A stretch of DNA of 64,000 nt from Montifringilla adamsi. Its lineage: Eukaryota > Chordata > Aves > Passeriformes > Passeridae. Positions 1 to 11,542 of the stretch are shown piece after piece. Each line of letters opens with the position of its first letter. Positions within the stretch are counted from its first letter, which is position 1. The position numbers were made by a program, and so were the translations under genes. The stretch spans positions 20,821,228 through 20,885,227 of the forward strand of contig JAGGNK010006892.1 of NCBI GenBank assembly GCA_017590115.1. Reading direction: 5' to 3'. The notes beneath the pieces were generated by a model. The model saw only the letters and a program-made list of their open reading frames with translations, did no database searches and was not told the origin of the DNA.

Positions 1-958
1 AGAAAATAACCACAAGAGATTGTATTCCTCTCACACAAACTGTGGAGAGAATCTGTCTATAGCCAAAGGAGGGAGAAAGGCACCTCCTGAGGGTGATTCA
101 GGTTTTCAGTCTTTAGGCTCCAACTTTAAAATGAGATGTTCCCTTTACTTGTAAGAGAACATAAATTTCTCTTGTCATTAAGAGACGATAGTTTTTCAAG
201 TAAGACATACTGTACTTTTCATATCTGGACTACAAGAACATTTTCTCTGATTTATATGCTACTGATCACTATCATGACCAGAAATCTGAAATATCATAAG
301 GATTCAGCAATTTCTGTAGCCACAAAATGGGCACTTGAAAGAAACTTCATATTTTTCTGAAGTGTTGGTCCTTGCCTGAGGTAGGCTGTTCAACTAGATG
401 AACCACTGATCTACTAGGAAGACTGTCATGTACTTATTAATATCTTCTTATTCTTGTCTATTTTCATATTCTTGTAAGAGCTTTATATTACATTTTAAAA
501 CCTTGACCTGACTTTCTGAAAAAAAGTTGTATTTATGTAGACACTGAATGAAAAATATATTTATTGGCTTTCAAGAATCATACTATTCTCTACTATGAAG
601 TACCCTGTTCAATGCTTACAAACCATTTTGCACTTTGTCCTGTAACATTATTTTTATATAGTTTGATTTGAAGGCATCCAGCTGGTTCTGAGAATCACTT
701 TAGTACCCAAAAAACTAAATAGATAAGTTTATTACAATGCCTTAGGACAGCAATCACAGATGTATTTAAAAGCATGAACCTAGGAGAGGGCTGTTCTTAT
801 GAGCCATATCCATTCAGCCTTCAGGACTGAGTATGGAGATATAAGACATGGCAGATCTATCACATGCAAAGTGTGCGTTAGATAAAGTGACAAGGAGGTG
901 GACTGAAAACAGGCTGAAATGGCAGGCTGAAAGGATTGTAGCCACTGTCACAAAGTCC
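1..958. other. Intergenic AT-rich DNA, no gene seen
   Basis: No open frame here resembles a known protein and no splice-site-bounded exon was recognised. The base composition is AT-rich with short A and T runs. Nothing structured was seen before the CR1 remnant that follows. Confidence 0.6.
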
Positions 959-959
959 A

Positions 960-1935
960 GATGGAGCCAAATCACTGCCAGAGGTCAGTACTGAGGCTAA
1001 CCCTGTTTTAAGATCCTCATTAATAACCTGAATGATGGGAAAAGTGCACTCTTATCAAGTTTGCCAAATACAAAACAGGGAGGAGTGACTGATACAGAGA
1101 ATTGGTGTGCTGCCCTTCAGAAGGACCTCAGCAGGATGAAGAAATGGGCTGACAAAAGCCTCATAAAGTTCAGTACAAGGGAAATGCCAAATCCTGCGTG
1201 AGGAGGGGAACAAGCCAAATCCTGCATGCTGGGATCTGAAAAACTGGGAAGCAGCTTGACAGGGAACAGTCTTGGAGTCCTGATAGACAGCAAGGTTTTC
1301 CCAAAGCAGCCATGTGCTCTTGCTGCCAGGGTGGGCAGTGGCTGCCTGGCTGCATTAGATAGAACATTGCCAGCAGGTTGAGGAAGGTCATCTGTCCTCT
1401 TCACTCAGCATTAGTGATGCCACACTTGGACCAGTTCTGGGGTCCTCAGTACAAGGTACAGGTTTCTGAAGTGAGTCCAGCACCGGGCTACAAAGATGAT
1501 TAAGGGACTGGAGCATCTGACGCATGAAGAAAGGCTGAGAGAGCTGTGACTGTACAGCCTTGGGAAGAGAAACCTTGGGGGAATCTCGCCTGTGAGTATG
1601 AAAATGTGATGGGAGAGAATAAAGAGGGAACCAGGCTCTTCTCCATGCTACCCAATAACAGGACTAGAAGCAGCAGGCATAAACTGAAACACAGGAAATT
1701 CCACCTGATCACAAGAAAGGACTTTTTTTTTTTTTCTGTGAAAGTGGTCAAACATTGCAACACATTGCTAAGAGAAGCTGTGGAGTCTCCATCTGCAGAG
1801 ATATTTCAAACCCAGATGGGCAGAAGGCAGGCAACCTACTGTAGCTGACCATGCTTGAGCAAGGGGTGTGAACTAGACAAGCTCAAGAGCTCCTCCCCAA
1901 CCTAAGTGATTTTGTGACTTTGTGATTCATGACCC
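960..1935 (+). mobile_element. CR1 LINE remnant, sense orientation, 3' portion
   Basis: The stretch reads as the 3' part of a chicken-repeat-1 (CR1) non-LTR retrotransposon. Near 1070-1180 a decayed reverse-transcriptase C-terminal segment is visible (peptide KDLSRMKKWADKSLIKFS in one frame, with stops and frame breaks around it), matching the usual CR1 region that ends in a 'W-A-x-x-x-L-x-K-F' motif. It is followed by CR1 3' untranslated sequence (a 'GAAAGGCTGAGAGAGCTG' motif near 1530) and ends in the GTGATTTTGTGACTTTGTGATT-type tail near 1905-1927. The copy is 5'-truncated, as is normal for CR1, and carries many mutations, so it is inactive. Confidence 0.85.
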
Positions 1936-2551
1936 TTGAAAGTCCTGGCATTACTAATAGCTTATTGTAAAGTTCCCTGCAAATGCAGACTGAATGGCTG
2001 TTTGCTCTGACTTTATATAAAGCTTCCAGAAGCTTACTTGAAACTAGCCCAAGCACGTTTCTTGGGTCTTTTTTCCCTCAAAAAATCTTATTATTTCAAC
2101 GAAAATTCATATACACAGTTTTCCATGTATTTAATTTTGGAATATTTTCATTTCAGAAAGCTTTGAAATTCCTTCCTATTTGACAGTATGCATTTTTATT
2201 TATTAAGTGTTTCATAACAGATAAGCAGTAGTAGTGCTGCAAGATAGATAGAATACCTAATTTTTAGAATCAGTAAAGGAGTTAATACATTTTACTGATT
2301 GAAATAGCTTTTAGATATTGTATCTCAGGTTAAGTTTAGTGCACAGAAAATCTAGAAAAGGTATTCTGTACAACCAATTCATCTTCATGATGAAAGGAAT
2401 ACTGACATTAAATGAACAAGAAGGAGACACTACGAACAGGAAAAGAGGAAAACAGTGACATTTATGTCTTCTTTTGGGGTATCTAGCTCCAAAGACTTCC
2501 CTACTCACCCTAAAACAGTGGGATTCTGTGTCTCCTTCACCCTAGTGCTGA

Positions 2552-2601
2552 ATTGCAAGAATCAGGTATAAAGGCCATTGCAAGAATCAGGTATAAAGAC
2601 C
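2552..2601. repeat. 25-bp tandem duplication
   Basis: A 25-base segment starting ATTGCAAGAATCAGGTATAA occurs twice in direct succession with only one or two differences. This looks like a recent slippage or small tandem duplication. No function is suggested. Confidence 0.8.
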
Positions 2602-3239
2602 TCTGCAGTGCACCAAATACATGCTGGAAGAGGGCCACCATGCACTGCTGTCAGAAAATATGATCTGAAACCCTGAAAAGTTTGTAAAAAAATAAAAGCT
2701 CTTTACTCTCTTGGCACTAAGCACATATAAAAAATATTAAAAAGCAATCTGAATACTGGACACCAAAAGGAAACCTAAATTCAGGAAATGAAAGAGAGGT
2801 CTGTAAGTGCTGTCTCTAATAGTATATTCTTTTTAAGGAAAGGCATTTATTTCTCACTATTTTATCAGTATCCCAGTGGTACTCTGTGAGCTAAAGTGAT
2901 TTTTTTTTTTTCCTGCTAACAAATGAATACTTACAGGATTCTAAAATGGCTACAGTTTGCTCACCTCTCAGAAGTCTATCTCTTTTCAGGAGGGTGTCAG
3001 AGGTAAAGTTTTCCCAGGCTTTAGAAGCAACCAATAGATGCCTGTTAACTACTTGAGAACAGGATATGGGTCGACTTCTAGGGTGGGAAGTAGGGAAGGA
3101 TGAAAACAGGGAGAAGGCACAAACTGGAGGACAGAACAGACACCAATCTCTTGACTGTCAGAGTAAGAAGGGAGGAAGGAGTTTGTTACAATGTTTTCTG
3201 AGGAAAGAGCTGCTTCCAGCATAAGGAATTAGAATAAAG

Positions 3240-3265
3240 AATTCCTTATTCCAGAATAAGGAATT
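3240..3265. repeat. Perfect 12-bp-arm inverted repeat
   Basis: AATTCCTTATTC (3240-3251) is followed after two bases by its exact reverse complement GAATAAGGAATT (3254-3265). A third related copy, ATAAGGAATT, lies just upstream at 3221. It could form a small hairpin or cruciform; no associated gene is seen. Confidence 0.75.
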
Positions 3266-5640
3266 GAAGAAAAACATGCAGGTGAAAGCCTATGGGGCCA
3301 TTCAGTCAGTGATGCTACAGCCCAAACACAGCTCTTCAGGAACTAATTTTCAGAGACGACTTGTTTTCATCTTAAAGGCCAAAGGTCTGTTAGATCATCT
3401 CACTGAGTTTCCTATTAGCATACCAAAATCTTTTTGTCACCAGATACTCCAGAATATAGTCCGGCAGCAGGAATGTTTTTGGATAATGTACATCTTAACT
3501 AAAGGCATACTGAAAACCTTGAAAGACATCCTGCTTTCCCCTGGGGGCTTGCTGTAATGGGTCACGTTACAAACGTTTGCTTTATGTCTAATTGGAAACT
3601 GACTGTTTTCAGGTACCTGTCATTGAATCTTATTATCTCAGTGTCTGCTAGAATAAATGGGCTTTGCAGGCTTGGTATCTTCTTCCCAGGGGAATTCTAA
3701 TGCAATCCTGTCATCTTTCTGTCTTCTGTTTAGTAAGATGTTAAGATATTTAAATCCCTTCCTATAAGGCCCTTTTAAATTTTTTATACAAAAACCTCCA
3801 CATTTTTTTCCTAGCATTTATCCTGTTTGGCATCCCTTGCTACATTTTAACCCTTTTTTTAATATGCAGACACTGCATATTATATTTTCCCTATTAAAAT
3901 CATTGTAGTTTTTACATTATAGAGTTATTCTCCACTGGACTGAATTTGGAAATTCAAACTCTATGATCCCAGAGCTTCTCAGTTTTCCAAGATGTAGCCA
4001 AGATTAATGTTATCAAGCCAAAGAGCAAAGACTACCTGAATAGGTTTTTTAAATTTTAAACAATGTAAAATAGATGTGCTGAATTTTCCAGTCCTCTATT
4101 TTCCCCTACTAATTATCCATCTCCACTGTTTATATATAGATTTGCTCTATATTTAGTAATTGGATTATCCTATTGTTTGGATTTCTTTATTCACACTAGG
4201 CTTTTAATATCTCTCCCTCCTACAAGGTCATTTTTTGCAGCTCTATATTGCATTTTTGTGAGAGATATACACTTGCAATTACAGGAGTTCTACAAATCAT
4301 CACCGTGAAGCACAGACATCAATAAACAAGGCTGATGAAAGACCTTTTACTGCTATCAGCTATAACATGAAACAGGTTACACAGACAGGCTGTGACCTGT
4401 GAGATCAGATTGGTATCTAGAGTTTTAATCTCTGTTCTTGCTGTGGTAGAGAAAAATGACTATCATTTATCATTAGCAAAGCATGCAGCAAGCAATAAGA
4501 ACGTGGGAGCTCAGCTACTTTAAATAGTAGCTGCTGTGTATGTACATAAGCAGTGCTGTGCTGTGTGTCTACTACAAACAATACACTGTAATTATGAACA
4601 CAGACACAGAATAGGTGACTTGAAACAGCAGAGTTCAGATAATTGCAATGGCAAAGTGTAATTGCAGTGAGCAAGCGTCATTAACTAGTCTACTCAGATA
4701 ATCAAGAGCCAACTAAAATTTCTCCACTACACTGTGGAGAAATCACAAGGTATTCCAATTAAACCAAAGAAAAAAGGCAGGGGAACTCATCAAGTAAAGG
4801 AAGAGTTTGGCTACTTATGTTTCCCCTTTCAACACTAATATAGAGGGCTAATAATCCTGGTATATATATTGTGGCAAAGTGCACTGTTCTTTTTCTTTAG
4901 TTTGAAAACAGCAAGACTGCAGTGCTCCAGGTATGATCAGTACAGTACAGGCTATTTGATTCATGGGTTATGGAATCCACATGGATGGTCTGATGTCTCA
5001 TCTTGGAGCTCATTCAACAGTTTTAGTAAGTCTAATCACTGACTTCTAGGGAAAGCAGGGGAAAGAGTGCCAGGGACATTAATTCACCTAGCAATGGCTC
5101 TGTTAAGCTATCCTCTGTTTAATCCCTCCTTTCACCCAGGCATGGTGGCATGTAGTCATGCACTTAATACATAAGGCATAGAGTTCAGAGGACAACCACT
5201 TTTCCAGTTTAATTAAAACACTGCCAGATTCCAGCAATGCCAAATCTTGCAGGCACAGCAACAGTGACTAGTCATGATTCATTCTGGTACATAGTTGTAT
5301 TTTTGATAATTTCCTCCAAAACCAAAACATGCATTGTTTTTGTTCTGAGATTTTGTTGTGCTGAGCTGAAGCCTTTATGAATAGCCTTTGCCTTCACAAC
5401 ACTATAGATGTTGATCATTGCACCTATTTTTCCAAACAACAAATATAAAAACTATTTTCCAAGATTACTGTTGCTATTACTACAAATTTTGTTTTATTAC
5501 TAAAAATTTTTGTTACAGATAGTTGATCTTTAACTAGTCATGCACAACTCATATGCTTTATATATACACACCACTATGTTTGAATTACTAACACAAACAA
5601 ACAGAACTGATAGCAACAAATTAATTGTTCTTTTAATCTT

Positions 5641-6300
5641 AGAGTGGTTTGTATTGGAAGGGGATCTTGAAGATCATCTAGTTCTAATCCCCCTGCCATG
5701 AGAAAGGACACCTTTCACCAGACCAGGCTGCCCAATCCAACCTGCCTTGAGCACCTCTGGGGATGGGACATACACAGCTTCTTTGGGAAACTTCTGCCCA
5801 TGTCGCACCACGCTCACAGTAAATTTTTTTTGTAATATCTAATCTAAACCTACTCTCTTTCTGTTTGAACCCATTCCCCTTTCTCCTGTCACTACATGCT
5901 CTCGTAAATAACATCTTCCCATCTTTCCTGTAAATTCCCTTTAGGTACTGGAAGGTCGCAATTAGATCATGCCTTCTCTTTTTCCAGGCTGAATAATTCC
6001 AATTCTCTCAGCCTTTCTTCATAGGAAAGGTGTTTCATCCCTCTGATCAACTTGGTGGCCTCTTCTGACTTGCTCCAACAGATCCATGTCCTTCCTGTGT
6101 TGGGGATCCCAGAGCTGGATGGAACACTGCAGGTGGGATCTCACCAGAGCAGAGAAGAGGAGCAGAGCTCCTCCCTCACCCTAGTGGCCACCCTGATTTG
6201 GATGCAGCCCAGGATACGGTTGGCACTCTGCTGGATGCTGCACTCTGACAACTTGTTTGTGCTTTGTAACCCGAGAAACAGTCCCCAAGAGTCAGCTTCC
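5641..6300 (-). mobile_element. CR1 LINE fragment, antisense orientation
   Basis: Read on the minus strand this is a long CR1 3' segment. On the plus strand the reversed CR1 landmarks are clear: 'AGATCATCTAGTTCTAATCC' near 5675, 'CAGGCTGCCCAATCCAACC' near 5725, 'CTCAGCCTTTCTTCATAGGA' near 6008 and 'GGATGCAGCCCAGGATACGG' near 6200. These are the usual order of the CR1 3' untranslated region and the end of ORF2 read backwards. Divergence appears moderate. The open frames in it are fortuitous. Confidence 0.92.
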
Positions 6301-9300
6301 ACAGGATCACCAAGTCAGAACATGAGTTTCTTTTGAAACTTTTCAACTGTCAGCTTCTAAGTAGAAATAAGCAGTACCTGTCAATAACAGCTGAGTAACA
6401 GATGCCATAAGTATAGGGACCATAAATTAGGAGCGTGACTGAGAAAAGACATATTGTACAGCAATGGAATTTCAGCATTCACTTCAGCAATACCTGGCAG
6501 AAGAACCTGGCAATGGAGCTAGATGTTTATTAAAGAGAGTGATTTGAAGAATTCAGAAATAGCTCTTTCTGAATTATGCAGTATCATTTCAAGGTTCTGT
6601 CAAAGTTATGGGTGTTTTCCTGTGTAGCTCTGAAATGAAAAACAGAGTTGAGATATTAATGTTCTACGCAGGACATTAATTTGAAACATGCACAGTGCTA
6701 AAGCTTGCTATCAGCTGCTTTACAATACAGAGAAGCTTGTAAGGGAATAAAATATGGTTAGCAGAAATGTTTCATTTTAAGTTTGATGTTTTCTCTTCAC
6801 ATGAAACACAAAAGGGTATAGTTTATGTTCTGTTATTGTTTTGATACTGAAAAGGCTCATTTTCTTGTACTTCTGGGTGAAATGGGAGTAACTGCAGTGG
6901 TACTGGGCATTCTACATAGTCACAAAGCTAGTGGGACCAGACTGCTGTGAAGAAGCAACCCCAAAGCTGGAACTCTTTGGAGCTTTATTTGTCACCTTTT
7001 ACACCACTTGATACAGAAACATCTTTGGGGCCAACTAACCTGTAGTACAAAGCACCGAGGCTACCTCAGTGTACCTTATGATCCAGTAAGAAAGGCACTC
7101 GGGATAACTGTGCCTTAAGCTATTGCTAAAAACATAAGCTATTGCTAAAAACACCATCTTCTGGAGCTAACATGAGAAACAGAAAGAATATATGTCATTT
7201 TACATCCCTTCAGATGCTGAAGCCGTGCAGCATCTCACTCAGGGCATATGGTTCAGGTCCCATCCTGTGAAAAGGTTCCCTAACATTTGGTTTTGAGACC
7301 TCTTATAGAATTTTCTTAGACAAAAAATAATGTATTCATCATAACTGTTGTCAAACAACAGTATGTTCACATGAGAACTTGCTGCTCTTCCTTAAGATAA
7401 TGCCAAGGCCACACAGGTGGTGTAATTGGAAACACAGAGTGGGAGCTGCCTGTGGGTTCCTCTGTTACCATCACCCTGCTGAGTTTATCCTGAAGGACAA
7501 GCCGTACACGCAGCACAGGGCAGCACAGCCTGCTCGGGTTGACATTCCTCGTGGATTGTTAACTCTGTGATGCACAATAGGATTGCTACAACCCCAAAGG
7601 GAAACATCTTGCAGCTGTTCAAAGCTTTAGGCTTTGCTTCCCTGCTGTGGGCATCAGCTGGTGCTCTGTGTCACACTGGTAGGTTCCACTGCTCCCTGAA
7701 GTGAGCTCTGCCTCTCTCTCACAAATGAGACAGAGTGGCAAAGGATTATTTCTGGAGGGTCCCTGTATTATCTAGCATGAGGGCAATGGGATTTGCAGGC
7801 AGGCTGTGCTCCAAGGCAACCTACTGGGATAATAAAGATGCAGAGTGCATCAGGCTTCTCACAGCATCAACCACACCATGTACAACACAGCTGCAAGCAC
7901 AGAAGACAGAAGCAAGAGTCCAGATGTAGAAGGAACAAGATGCTTATGGCTCTATCTGGGACGTAGTTCAAATGCCCAGTACAGACAGTGCAAAGTGATC
8001 TATCACCCTGTATGTGGAGAGTTGGTGGCTCAAGACTATGTCTTGGTCTTGTCTGTATGCCTTGGCCAACAACTCCTGAGCCCTGCACCTATGTCTTACT
8101 TCTTGACCCTTTTTATGATTTTGGAGGTACGGAAAAACACCAAAACTCAAGATACAGTCTATGTATTCTTAAGTTATGTGAAATTAATTTCACATGGTAG
8201 GACAATTAGAACACACTGCAGCCAGGGGACCATTCACAACCCAAGGAATGATAGCCATGTGAAAGAAGTCATGTTTTCTACTTCTTTGGTACTTTAAGAC
8301 CATATAACAAAGTCCTGATGGGACTTTGAAGGTCACTGAGTTCAGACACTGCTCTTAATGTCAAGGAGAATTCATAATTCTCTTTAGAAACTTTCTGACT
8401 CTAAGACTGCTCCCACAGCACATTTTCAAGGGTGTTACGCAGCTTTGCATCAAATTTGCTATTCAAGAGGATTTCCATTGTTGCTCTGTCATAAAGCCGA
8501 CCTCAGAAGAGTCTGTGCCACACATGGACCTGCTGTGTGGTTGCTCAATGCATTGGTCTGGAAAGACTTGTCAAATATTGAATGTGACCTGGCCAAAGTC
8601 ATTGTAACTGTGACCAACCTGCCTGAATGGGTTTTCCTATATGAGTGCCATGTTGTAATTCAATGTGAGACTTAGAGGAGCAAGGCTAGGAAGTTGCAAC
8701 AGTCTTCCATGAACTGTTTCTTGTCTTATATTTGCACTTAATTGTAAGACTGTGATTGTTTTATTGTCAGTGAAGATGCTACTCCCAGGCTGCAGGCCAA
8801 TAACTATCTAGGCCAAGCTGAAAGCCCAGGGATTAAAGCATGCTAGGGACCAAAAAATACTTCAAAAGTTGAAGAGAGAAGGGGATGGCTGAGAGAGGTT
8901 TGATTTGTGGGCAGAGGGATCCATGCCCCAGATTGTGAACTGAAGCCTGTGCAGAGCTTGCTGTGTAAAAACTGGGAATTAACAGTGATTTTCAGAGAGA
9001 AAGCAGGAACCAGTGCCTCTTCCCACAACATGAAATAAGACCCTTTAGCTGAAAAAAGCACCAAAGCTGGACAACATTTGAAGCAAAGGCTGCAAAAAGG
9101 AGAAAGATCTAAGGAACTAGGAAAGACAGACAAGACAAGACACAAAGGGCTTTAACACTATCTTTTCCAGAGGCACAGAGGAAGGAAGCATTCCTGCCAA
9201 GTCAGGAATTGCTCTGACTTCTCTGTCTTCCTAGAAATCATCAGTAAGACAGTGATTACTGCAAGAAGCCCTAGGAGTCCACTCAGGAAGGCTTCAGCTT

Positions 9301-10756
9301 CCTCTCAAACACAAAGGGAAGCTCAGAAGCAAATGACTAATGGCCCAAAGCTTTATTTGATTTGCTGCTACAATTAAGTTGTGGTTGGCAAAGCTCACTA
9401 GCCTCCCTCAGGTACTAATCCATACTGGGCTGTTTGAAAGAGTTCCTGAGAAACTGGAGCTTAGATAAACTCATTAAAAGCATTTGAGAGGCCTTTCAGC
9501 TACATTAATGCATGATATGACTAGCGAGGATAGCCATATGCTGCTAATATATAAAAATATTAATAAGTCATCTGTTGGCTAGCTGAGGTTCCTAAGTTAT
9601 GTCTAAATGGAATAAAGATATGATGGGTATTTGGATATAAAGAATGCTTCCAGACTGAAGATGAATTTGGTAATCCCATCAAAACAAAAGGGTAAGGACT
9701 GTTTAAAGTTCCACTTAGGCTAATATTTTATTTCAAAGGCTGGCAACTAGACCAATTTCTTTTCAGAAATTAAAACTTGGCATAAAAATGTTTAAATAAT
9801 TGCCCCCAAGTGAAGTGTTCCTTGTGCAAACTTGGGGGGTTAGAAATTAAAGAAAGATAAGAACATGGACACACAGCATAATCTTCTGTTCCCCTGACTT
9901 GCCTTTGCCCACACCTGTAGCTGTGACAGATCCACTATAGTAACTATCTGCTTACTGCTAACTATCTGTTGCTGCAAGGACATGGACCCCCTCCCATCTA
10001 AAAGGAAAAACAGTGTGCCATGAACAATGGATCAAACACAGGTAACATTTTTCACCTTCAGATATACCACTTGCCCCTTATGGTAAAATCCTTTTTGGGG
10101 GTTCAGAGTGAATTGGTTTAAAAGTAAATGTGAGAAAAGTGTGAAGTAAAAATACAGCACTTTAATGCAGATTGGATCACAAGAACTGTAAAAAACCAAT
10201 TCTGGCATAAGACCCCACTTGATATATCCAAATTTTGGATCATAGCTTCTACATTTCAATCCCTGGAGAGCATCTCAAGAAGTAACATCACTGCCACACA
10301 GACAGTTTTGACAAAATTCTCTTTAATTTGGTCTTACAAATCTACAACAAGGGAAATTATGAAATTTCCCATGCTGTCTCTTCTGGGGCATTGCAATTCT
10401 GGCATCTAACCTAAATCTCATGCTGAGGTTTCAGCTGTTGTAGTTCTTGCTCTTTTGTCTTCACTGCAGACTTTCAGAGGGCTCATGTGCCACACATGAG
10501 CTATACTCCTGTTTGTTCCTGCTCGGACAGCTACGATCCTGGTGAATCATGCTCAGGCTGAAGTTCACTGTAACCTCCTGATTCTTCTTCACGGAGCTGC
10601 TACCTAGCTGTTCCCCATCCTGCATTTCTGCATCCACTGGCTCTGACCTTGCACTTGTGCTTCAGGAGCACCTTGATTTTCCCAAACATTTCTCCAGTTT
10701 GCCAAGATCATTTCAAAAATCTAATCGTGTTCCCCAGCATGGCCACAGCCTTCCCA
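6301..10756. other. Intergenic DNA upstream of CCNA1, no gene seen
   Basis: No exon or known domain was recognised. The region contains a short tandem duplication at 7114-7153 and a stretch at about 8290-8690 faintly reminiscent of a very old antisense CR1 (too weak to call). A 150-codon open frame at 7845-8297 has no recognisable family and overlaps open frames in other phases, so it is treated as chance. Confidence 0.55.
7114..7153. repeat. 20-bp tandem duplication
   Basis: TTAAGCTATTGCTAAAAACA is followed immediately by a near-identical second copy. It is a small direct duplication with no associated gene. Confidence 0.75.
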
Positions 10757-10782
10757 CAAACTGAGCACAGGTGCTCAGTTTG
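10757..10782. promoter_or_regulatory. Perfect 26-bp palindrome upstream of CCNA1
   Basis: CAAACTGAGCAC, two bases AG, then the exact reverse complement GTGCTCAGTTTG. It lies about 630 bp upstream of the CCNA1 start codon at the AT-rich edge of the CpG island. A perfect 12-bp-arm dyad next to a promoter could be a dimeric transcription-factor site, but I cannot name a factor and the regulatory role is inference. Confidence 0.4.
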
Positions 10783-11272
10783 CACGTATCACTATCCACA
10801 TCACTGGTGACAAACTTTGCTGGTTTGAGTGGATCAACCGCTGTTTCCCGTGCTGTCAGCCGTGCAACAGCATAGCTAGGTCGGCACCTAGCTGTCCCTC
10901 GGCTTGGATTTATCACGGGAGTCAAACCCACCCTTAAACGAACTAAAAGCTCCTTTTTCTCTCGCGTCCTTTACAAAGAGAGACTTCGATAAAGTCCGAG
11001 CCCAGCTGTTCGCACAGAGCCGCTGCTGTCGCTCGCACATCCATCCCATCCTTGCGCTCCGCGAGTTCGGAGCGCAGCCGGTGCGCGGCCGCAGCGGCTC
11101 CGGGCCCTGGAGCCGCCGGGCTCCCAACCGGCCGGGGCCAACAGCCGCCGCCTCCAGCGGCCGCGCCTACGCAGGGCCGGCGGGCGGCCTGGGCGGCGCA
11201 GGGCGGCTGAACCCTTTCGTGGGCTGGTGGCGAGCGGAGCCGGGCAGCGCGGTGGGCCACCCGTCATCCTGC

Positions 11273-11293
11273 GGGGCGGGCGGGAGGAAGGGG
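11273..11293 (+). promoter_or_regulatory. GC box with G-quadruplex potential
   Basis: Four G runs (GGGG, GGG, GGG, GGGG) are separated by loops of 1, 1 and 5 bases, containing the Sp1-type GC box GGGGCGGGC. The site is about 120-140 bp upstream of the CCNA1 start codon on the coding strand. This is a motif match; formation of a quadruplex is inference. Confidence 0.5.
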
Positions 11294-11410
11294 TTGCCAG
11301 GGGCGCATTTGTGGTCGTTCGGAGGATTTTTTAGTATTCTTTCCCCACCACGATTTCCTTTTATTTCTGTGGGTTTTTTCGCTCCTCCGAAAGGTACGGA
11401 CGTCGGGGCG

Positions 11411-11542
11411 ATGCATCGCACTGGAGAGAAGAGCCGTGCGGGGCGGCGGGAGTCCTGCCCCGCCGCCCTCCGCAGCAGCGGCGGCCGGGCCGTGCTGGGG
11501 GTGCTGACGGAGAACGGGCAGCAGCAGCGGCCCGGCGGCCAG
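11411..11542 (+). CDS. CCNA1: CCNA1 coding exon 1 (residues 1-44)
   Basis: Starts at ATG in the CpG island and ends CAG before the donor GTGAGC, phase 0. It encodes the destruction box [12 protein letters not shown], which is the cyclin A N-terminal signature. The frame stays open for 169 codons upstream, but that stretch has CpG-island composition and no similarity I recognise to cyclin, so the ATG at 11411 is preferred. Confidence 0.9.

Larger units (their letters stand above)
1936..5640. other. Intergenic DNA, no gene seen
   Basis: AT-rich non-coding sequence. It holds a short tandem duplication of 25 bp (2552-2601) and a small hairpin (3240-3265), listed separately. The longest open frame (97 codons at 3264-3557) shows no recognisable family, codon bias or splice context, and I treat it as chance. 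Confidence 0.6.

Noticed and set aside
8290..8690. Possible very old antisense CR1
   Set aside because: Only vague resemblance (TCACTGAGTTCAGACACTGC-like start); too few landmarks in order to support a call.
10904..11410. Long in-frame open extension upstream of the CCNA1 start
   Set aside because: CpG-island sequence is poor in stop codons in all frames. The translated extension shows no similarity to the known cyclin A1 N-terminus, and open frames of similar length exist on the opposite strand.
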